Shown one piece after another: positions 7,730-13,049 of a DNA stretch of 13,049 nt. The notes below the pieces were generated by a model. The model searched no databases. It saw nothing but the letters and a program-made list of their open reading frames with translations, and was not told where the DNA came from. The DNA comes from CAIZGX01 sp044354975 (GTDB lineage Bacteria > Bacteroidota > Bacteroidia > Flavobacteriales_D > Sanyastnellaceae), in NCBI GenBank assembly GCA_044354975.1, contig JBIKZA010000065.1, positions 1 through 13,049 of the forward strand. Direction: 5' to 3'. Position numbers and translations under genes: made by a program. How positions within the stretch are numbered: position 1 is the first letter of the stretch; each line of letters begins with the position of its first letter.

Positions 7730-8956
7730 ATGGCAAAATTAGAAGACACGAAGAAACCCCAAGAGACCTGTGTGCTAGTTGGGATAGTGAATAAGCGACA
7801 GAACATAGATGTTCTTACCGAGTACTTAGATGAATTGGCGTTTCTTGCCACAACTGCCGATGCCTTCTGCGTGAAGCGCTATTGGCAGAGTCTAGATCAC
7901 CCGGATAACAGAACCTTCGTGGGTTCTGGAAAGATTGAAGAAATTAAGAATTTCGTTTACGAGAATGAAGTAGACATGGTCATCTTCGACGATGAACTTT
8001 CTCCTTCTCAATTGCGTAACCTAGAGAACTTATTCAACGACGACGATCACAAGGTGAAGATTTTAGATCGAAACAATTTGATTCTCGACATTTTCGCGGC
8101 ACGCGCCCAAACCGCCCATTCGAAAGTTCAAGTTGAATTAGCACAATACCAGTATTTGCTTCCGCGCTTAACGCGCTTATGGACGCACTTGGAAAGACAG
8201 AAAGGTGGAATTGGAATGCGCGGTCCGGGTGAGCTTCAAATTGAAACAGACCGAAGAATTATTCGTGATCGAATTGCTAAGTTGAAAGAAGATTTAAAAG
8301 TCATTGATCGTCAGAAAACAACCCAACGCGGAAATCGCGGAGCTATGGTTCGTGTGGCGCTCGTTGGATATACAAACGTAGGGAAGTCGACCATCATGAA
8401 CATGATGAGTAAGAGCGAAGTGTTGGCGGAGAATAAATTATTTGCAACGTTAGATACAACGGTGCGCAAGGTTGTGGTGAAGAATTTGCCTTTGTTGTTA
8501 AGTGACACAGTGGGTTTCATTCGGAAACTCCCTCACCAATTGATAGAATCGTTCAAGAGCACGTTAGATGAAGTTCGCGAAGCAGATTTATTGATGCATA
8601 TTGTAGATATTTCTCATCCGCAATTTGAAGATCATTATAAAGTGGTTATGGAAACGCTTCAAGAAATTGGAGCGGGTGACAAGCCCATGATTCTCGCTTT
8701 CAATAAAATCGATGCTTATTCATTCATTGAAAAAGAGGAAGACGACTTAACACCCAAGACGGTTGAGAATTATTCGCTTGAGGAATTGGAAGAATCTTGG
8801 ATGTCGCGCATGGGTTCTGAAGATGTTGTATTCATGAGTGCCGCTAAGAAAATACATGTGGAAGAATTTCGCGAAATCTTATACAATCGCGCACGCGAAA
8901 TTCACATCGTTCGTTTTCCTTACAACGATTTTCTTTTCGAAGATTTTACTGAATAA
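7730..8956 (+). CDS. hflX: GTPase HflX
   Basis: HflX is a cytosolic GTPase that binds the 50S subunit and, in other bacteria, splits stalled or hibernating ribosomes under stress. The product is 408 residues. An N-terminal HflX domain (about 12-150) contains FVGSGKIEEI, followed by the signature GGIGMRGPGE at 159-168 and a coiled helical linker (about 170-200). The G domain has G1 GYTNVGKST 213-221, switch ATLDTT 239-244, G3 DTVG 259-262, G4 NKID 325-328 and G5 SA at 370-371. An acidic insert between G4 and G5 (about 333-364) is familiar from Bacteroidota homologues. The ATG at 7730 is one base after the cytochrome stop, so hflX ends this operon. Its last 11 bases overlap the end of the convergent pnuC gene. 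Confidence 0.97.
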   Translation: MAKLEDTKKPQETCVLVGIVNKRQNIDVLTEYLDELAFLATTADAFCVKRYWQSLDHPDNRTFVGSGKIEEIKNFVYENEVDMVIFDDELSPSQLRNLENLFNDDDHKVKILDRNNLILDIFAARAQTAHSKVQVELAQYQYLLPRLTRLWTHLERQKGGIGMRGPGELQIETDRRIIRDRIAKLKEDLKVIDRQKTTQRGNRGAMVRVALVGYTNVGKSTIMNMMSKSEVLAENKLFATLDTTVRKVVVKNLPLLLSDTVGFIRKLPHQLIESFKSTLDEVREADLLMHIVDISHPQFEDHYKVVMETLQEIGAGDKPMILAFNKIDAYSFIEKEEDDLTPKTVENYSLEELEESWMSRMGSEDVVFMSAAKKIHVEEFREILYNRAREIHIVRFPYNDFLFEDFTE

Positions 8957-9452
8957 TTCCGTAGATACTTAGGCCGAGGTAGACGAGGTAAAGTACAATG
9001 CTTTTCTTCAATCCGCGTGTCCAATAGGTATATATTGAAATGGAATTAACTGCAATGAAGTAGTACCAATTGCTTTCGACATATAAGATTTGCAAAACTG
9101 TTCCGGCAAGGGCAAAGGCCAGTACAAATGCGTCGAGTTGTGGTAGTGCTGATTTTCTTTTTTTCAAAACAAGAAAAAGTAATTGCCACAGAACAATTGC
9201 TCCGAATAAAAAGAGAATGTGATGTGATATCTTCCATACAGGATGATGAAAAGCTGCGGTTGCGTTTATCCAACCATACACCGCGAAGCCAACGTAGAAC
9301 AATTGTAGCCAGCTCTCTCCTTGCAGGTTGGCTTTTCGACATAAGTAAAAATAGATTAAGCTCCCCAGAATGGCGAAAGGCCAACACCACGCCGATTCTA
9401 TAAGATAGAGAACGGTGTAAGCAAGACTTGAGAGGATGGCTAAGATTTCCAA
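8946..9452 (-). CDS. pnuC: PnuC-family transporter, TTG start
   Basis: PnuC proteins are seven-helix facilitators for nicotinamide riboside or related vitamin precursors, trapped by phosphorylation in the cytosol. This 168-residue protein is short but has seven hydrophobic segments. Family landmarks include CWPFAILGSLIY near residue 23, the LQLFYVGFAVYGW block (about 50-62), and the penultimate-helix block from ESNWYYF to YTYWTRGL. The frame has no ATG: the only Met codon is the proposed initiator, which is TTG. It lies in the same frame as rfaE2, with one codon (GCT) between the rfaE2 TAA and this TTG. The substrate is not certain; no NAD-synthesis gene or recognisable riboswitch is nearby. 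Its stop overlaps the end of hflX by 11 bases. Confidence 0.82.
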   Translation of the reverse strand: MEILAILSSLAYTVLYLIESAWCWPFAILGSLIYFYLCRKANLQGESWLQLFYVGFAVYGWINATAAFHHPVWKISHHILFLFGAIVLWQLLFLVLKKRKSALPQLDAFVLAFALAGTVLQILYVESNWYYFIAVNSISIYTYWTRGLKKSIVLYLVYLGLSIYGIIQ

Positions 9453-9455
9453 AGC

Positions 9456-9926
9456 TTATCTCTTACTCAGAATATTCGTTGTTGAAAATCCTTCAACCAA
9501 AGGAATGGCAATTGCTTTTCCTCCAGCAGCTTTCACTTCCTTCGAACCCACCATGTAAGTCTTGTTCGATTCTTCGGTTTCATCTGGATTGTAATCTCCT
9601 CCCTTCGCCAAAATGTCGGGCTGGATGGATAAAATTAAATCGAGAGGAGTATGATCGGTAAAAACGATTGCGGCATCTACGCAACGCAACGCTTCTAAAA
9701 CGCAAACACGGGCCCATTCCGGGTTAATCGGACGTTCAGGCCCCTTGTTTAAGCTGCGCACTGAAGCGTCGCTGTTAACGCCTATAATAAGCTTAGTGCC
9801 CAGCGCAGCAGCTTGTTCCAAATAAGTAACATGCCCCACATGCAAAATATCGAAAACACCATTGGTAAAAACAATGGTTTCACCAGCTTCACGCCACGCT
9901 TTAATTTGTTGAAGCAGTTTTTCCAT
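9456..9926 (-). CDS. rfaE2: RfaE2-like nucleotidyltransferase (heptose 1-phosphate adenylyltransferase type)
   Basis: A stand-alone 156-residue cytidylyltransferase-like protein corresponding to the C-terminal domain of HldE (RfaE domain II), which transfers AMP from ATP to D-glycero-beta-D-manno-heptose 1-phosphate for LPS-precursor synthesis. Visible are TNGVFDILHVGH (21-32) with the nucleotide-binding HxGH-type motif (H29, H32), GVNSD at 49-53, AKGGDY at 107-112, and the C-terminal EGFSTTNI. A few extra residues (about 115-124) follow GGDY. The ATG at 9926 gives the family N-terminus; a longer frame to 10013 only reads through the preceding gene. It overlaps that gene by 26 bases, implying coupling. 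Close relatives act on other sugar phosphates or glycerol 3-phosphate, so the substrate is inferred. No hldE kinase domain lies in the window. Confidence 0.85.
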   Translation of the reverse strand: MEKLLQQIKAWREAGETIVFTNGVFDILHVGHVTYLEQAAALGTKLIIGVNSDASVRSLNKGPERPINPEWARVCVLEALRCVDAAIVFTDHTPLDLILSIQPDILAKGGDYNPDETEESNKTYMVGSKEVKAAGGKAIAIPLVEGFSTTNILSKR

Positions 9927-12900
9927 ATTTGATTCGGTATGATACAATGAAGAAACCAACAAGTCCAGAGCTAATTTCCATGAGCGTTCTTGTAGACCAA
10001 GACACGGTGGCAAAAGTTAATCCGAGTAAAGATGCAGAAGCGTTGCTTTCATCGGCGTAGCCTAAAACAATAAATCCAATGATGGTTATGGAATGAAATG
10101 CTCCTAATCCGCCAGGGGTTGGGGCCAGCATAGCTAAGCTCGCGCAAATCATTAAGAATACAGACTCGTTCAATCCCATGTGTTCGCAACCTGGAACAGC
10201 TAAAAGATTGAACCAGGTCATGAGTAACCAAGCGCCCCAAATTCCGACAGTTAAAAAAATGAATTTGAATTTGCCTTCAATTTTTCCAACACTTAAAAAT
10301 GCTCTCCAAGTGCCTCTTATAAATTCTGCGAATTTTTCAATGAATTTGTTTTTGAAGGTGTGTTTCAAAATGTAGCGTAACACCAAGATGCCGATAACTG
10401 CCAGAACAATCAATGCAATCCCTAACTCCATTGAGAATCCCGGGCTTTTTGTTTCATTCATTAACGAAGACAAAGTAGAGGGCAAAAGTAAAATTCCCCA
10501 AAGAAGAAGTAATCCGAACATAACCATGTCTATCACACGTTCAACGATAACAGTTCCAACTAGCGTTGATACTGGAATTTTATCTGATTTGAAAAGCAAT
10601 GTACAACGCGCTACTTCGCCACTTCTTGGAACCAAGTCGTTCATGCAATAACCAAAGGCCACGGAGTGAATGGCATTCCACGTGTTTGCCTTATAACCGA
10701 GAGGCTTCAACAATTGATTCCAACGAATGCCTCTGAAAATGACAGATACATATTCAATCAACAACGCTGCAACAATCCAAATCCAATGGGTGTTCAAAAT
10801 TTGCCCAACAATATCTTGAATGGAAACACCCTTGTATGCCCAATAAAGAAGTCCAATAGCCAGAGCGGTGAATGCGAAATATCGAATAGCATCGCGCCAT
10901 TTTATTTTTTTGAAAAAAGCCAACAGTACATAAAGCAATAACGCAAAACCATTGCTTAAATAAATCCACAAAGGAAGCTCACTCAAATTACTCATTATTT
11001 GTTTTGTCGATTTAATTTCTTTGACGTCCCAGTCGAATTTTGTTTTTTGCGTCACTCGATCGTACGAGATATTTCCATTTTCATCAAAGAAACAAACGAA
11101 ATGCTTACCATGTGTAAAAATCGAGTCGGGAAAATGAACGAACATACTGTCGATAACAGCGTTCTCTTTATCGCCAAGATAAAATGAATGATCTGTTTGA
11201 AATCCTGTTGGAAATTGGAGGGGATAGATTGTTGTTCCTTCCGGCAGATGAAGTGTTTGGCTAATGTCGTTGGTGTGCAAGGGGTTCACGAATATGACTG
11301 AGCTTAAAGGCGCAATTGTTTCTCCAGCGCTGTGCGTGAAAAGATTGTCAACAATACCATTCGGAGAATCGTAAAGAACAATTCCATTGAGATCAATAGG
11401 CTCGTTGCTCTGATTGACGATTTCAATCCATTTCATTGGATTTTTTGCCTTCATTTCACTTCCGAATCTGCGGATGTGCAATTTACCCTTGAGATTAGAA
11501 AGAGGCGCATGTGCGAATGTGGCTTCAATAGCAAGAGAATTTGAACAATCTAAAACGCGTTTTTTATCTTTAATTCCATCGCTCCATTGCTTGAATACAA
11601 AAGGAAATGAATGCTCTGGAATGGCGAGGGGCAAAGGAATGTTTTTAAAGAAATCTCCTTCAACGTTATTGAAATGAAGCTTCGATCCATTGACAATCAA
11701 CAATTTTTCATTCGGAATATTCGTAGTTAAATGAAGATGCACAGAGTCCCCAAGTCCAAAAGTTTCTTTTACATGACGGTGCATAGAAACGGGTCTGATT
11801 TCCCAAAACCTTCTGTAATTACTTACGTGGTTCCGCCAACCTTTTTCAGTTTCTTTTTGTTCAATTGGAAATCGATTCACGTGGTACGGAATCTCAGGCG
11901 AAATGGCGTTGGCAAATTGATCTACTCGATTCACAACAGAGTCCTTATGCAAGATCGTGCTCATGAGCAGACAGGTCTGCTGGATAAAGCGATTGCGAAG
12001 GTCAGGATTTAAAGTGGTGAAACGAAGAAGGTGGGTGACCCAAGTAGGATTGTACCAATCGGTTTGCACAGGGCTAATTCGTTCTGACAAGAAATTCTGA
12101 CGGTGGAAATTTCCGGCACAACCCAAATCACCGTCGTAATAAATCCAACGCCACTTGTTTTCTGAAGATACGTCTTTCCAGTATCGGATGTTACCGCGAG
12201 AATCTACGTTAGCGATATAAATTTCAAGAAAGCTGTAATTGAAATAATCTTCCAAATCCATCAACTTCTCAATTTCCTCGGGGAAGTTTGAATCGGTATA
12301 ATGTGCGGCAGCAAAGGCCTTCAACGATTGGTAATCTTTCGAGTTTCCTCCTTCTTGTTCGAGCAGTTGGGTGAAGTCCTTGGCAGCGTTGTGATTGTAG
12401 CCAAGATATTCTTTGTTAATCTTTTCTCGAAGGTTTATAATTCCGAAGTAACGATCGTTCACATATAAAATAGCCGGCTGGTAATCCATATAGTCGACCA
12501 TAAGTTCCGCAGCAAAACTAGAGATACTTATGTCTTTGAAGCGTGTGAAATTTTGATCACTTCCGCTTGTCCTCAAAACCAAATGTTCGAATTCGTTGTA
12601 CGGTTTGTTTTTGAAAAATTTATACTCGAACTCCTTCTTTCCAACAAGAGTATCGGTATAAAGGTGTAGCGATTTTTCCGGAAGTCCGAGCGTCCATCCA
12701 CCGAAGGTTTTAACATGACAGGCTGTTGCTTCAACCAATTTATTGTTGTAAAAGAATTGAACGAAGCATGGTATAGGGGTCTTCTTCCATGAATTGCCAA
12801 TGAACTGATTTCCTGGACCTGTTGTTTCGTTTGCATTGGAGCCAGCCTGAATAAGCTTTCCATCATAAATTCCAGTAGGAGGAAAAAATTCTTTCGGATT

Positions 12901-13049
12901 AACCTTCAAGCAGATAACGGGAAGAGTATGGTTTCTTCCCACAATAAATGTCCCAATGAAAATGGATTTCGGTGCGCCTGAACCTTCAAGTTTAACCTGA
13001 ATGTAAGTATTCTGCTGAAGTTGAATGGGGTTCTTGTAACGCTGAAAGC
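9901..13049 (-). CDS. CotH-kinase-like / lamin-tail / LPG_synthase_TM flippase-like fusion protein, 5'-truncated by window edge
   Basis: One uninterrupted frame, open to the right edge (1048 residues visible); the GTG at 12942 is not the real start. About 12950-11770 resembles secreted CotH-type atypical kinases: a TFGGW...KSLHLY block, YFGIINLREKI with Glu at 12426-12424, NVDSRGN with Asp at 12204-12202, and YYDGDLG with Asp at 12135-12133. By eye these match the catalytic Glu/Asp positions of CotH, so the domain looks intact. About 11490-11020 resembles a lamin-tail domain (MKWIEIVNQSNEPIDLNGIV). A hydrophobic anchor followed by KKIKW (about 10974-10900) leads into a complete LPG_synthase_TM/UPF0104 membrane domain with RWNQLLKPLGY, PRSGEVARC, VIVERVIDM and APTPGGLGAFH. 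I infer a periplasmic kinase-like part tethered to a flippase-like membrane part. Substrates are unknown. An in-frame ATG at 10995 could allow separate translation of the membrane part. Confidence 0.85.
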   Translation of the reverse strand, partial: FQRYKNPIQLQQNTYIQVKLEGSGAPKSIFIGTFIVGRNHTLPVICLKVNPKEFFPPTGIYDGKLIQAGSNANETTGPGNQFIGNSWKKTPIPCFVQFFYNNKLVEATACHVKTFGGWTLGLPEKSLHLYTDTLVGKKEFEYKFFKNKPYNEFEHLVLRTSGSDQNFTRFKDISISSFAAELMVDYMDYQPAILYVNDRYFGIINLREKINKEYLGYNHNAAKDFTQLLEQEGGNSKDYQSLKAFAAAHYTDSNFPEEIEKLMDLEDYFNYSFLEIYIANVDSRGNIRYWKDVSSENKWRWIYYDGDLGCAGNFHRQNFLSERISPVQTDWYNPTWVTHLLRFTTLNPDLRNRFIQQTCLLMSTILHKDSVVNRVDQFANAISPEIPYHVNRFPIEQKETEKGWRNHVSNYRRFWEIRPVSMHRHVKETFGLGDSVHLHLTTNIPNEKLLIVNGSKLHFNNVEGDFFKNIPLPLAIPEHSFPFVFKQWSDGIKDKKRVLDCSNSLAIEATFAHAPLSNLKGKLHIRRFGSEMKAKNPMKWIEIVNQSNEPIDLNGIVLYDSPNGIVDNLFTHSAGETIAPLSSVIFVNPLHTNDISQTLHLPEGTTIYPLQFPTGFQTDHSFYLGDKENAVIDSMFVHFPDSIFTHGKHFVCFFDENGNISYDRVTQKTKFDWDVKEIKSTKQIMSNLSELPLWIYLSNGFALLLYVLLAFFKKIKWRDAIRYFAFTALAIGLLYWAYKGVSIQDIVGQILNTHWIWIVAALLIEYVSVIFRGIRWNQLLKPLGYKANTWNAIHSVAFGYCMNDLVPRSGEVARCTLLFKSDKIPVSTLVGTVIVERVIDMVMFGLLLLWGILLLPSTLSSLMNETKSPGFSMELGIALIVLAVIGILVLRYILKHTFKNKFIEKFAEFIRGTWRAFLSVGKIEGKFKFIFLTVGIWGAWLLMTWFNLLAVPGCEHMGLNESVFLMICASLAMLAPTPGGLGAFHSITIIGFIVLGYADESNASASLLGLTFATVSWSTRTLMEISSGLVGFFIVSYRIKYGKTASTN

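Noticed and set aside
9927..10013. Upstream extension of the RfaE2-like frame to 10013
   Set aside because: It lies inside the end of the flippase-like gene in another frame; the family N-terminus starts at 9926.

Overview
The window looks like ordinary chromosome of a Bacteroidota member, most likely Flavobacteriales or a close relative. This rests on the Bacteroidota style of the IF-2, PdxA, HflX and DUF4286-type proteins, the near absence of Shine-Dalgarno sequences, and two promoter-like sites matching the TTG / TAnnTTTG pattern of that phylum. It is densely coding, with no intergenic gap over about 75 bases. I saw no tRNA, rRNA, CRISPR array, insertion sequence or prophage signature.

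Left part, plus strand (1-5200): the 3' three quarters or so of infB (translation initiation factor IF-2, cut by the left edge) ends at a good intrinsic terminator. Then come pepA (M17 leucyl aminopeptidase), pdxA (pyridoxine biosynthesis) and rlmH (23S rRNA pseudouridine methyltransferase). pepA and pdxA are separated by a perfect hairpin that includes the pepA stop. pdxA and rlmH overlap by ATGA.

Middle (5201-8956): a PLP-dependent aminotransferase and a DUF4286-like small protein lie on the minus strand. The rlmH and aminotransferase stop codons abut with no base between them. Divergent from these is a tight plus-strand trio: a four-helix membrane protein, a small c-type cytochrome (probable lipoprotein) and the ribosome-associated GTPase HflX.

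Right part, minus strand (8946-13049): a gene cut by the right edge encodes a continuous polypeptide. It carries a CotH-kinase-like domain, a lamin-tail-like domain, a transmembrane anchor and a complete LPG_synthase_TM/UPF0104 (MprF flippase-like) membrane domain. It is followed, overlapping, by an RfaE2-type nucleotidyltransferase and then a seven-helix PnuC-family transporter. PnuC has no ATG and seems to start at TTG, three bases after the rfaE2 stop and in the same frame.

Most of the window is housekeeping. The CotH-like/flippase-like fusion and its short operon are the one part I would call unusual. Any joint role in envelope chemistry is inference.
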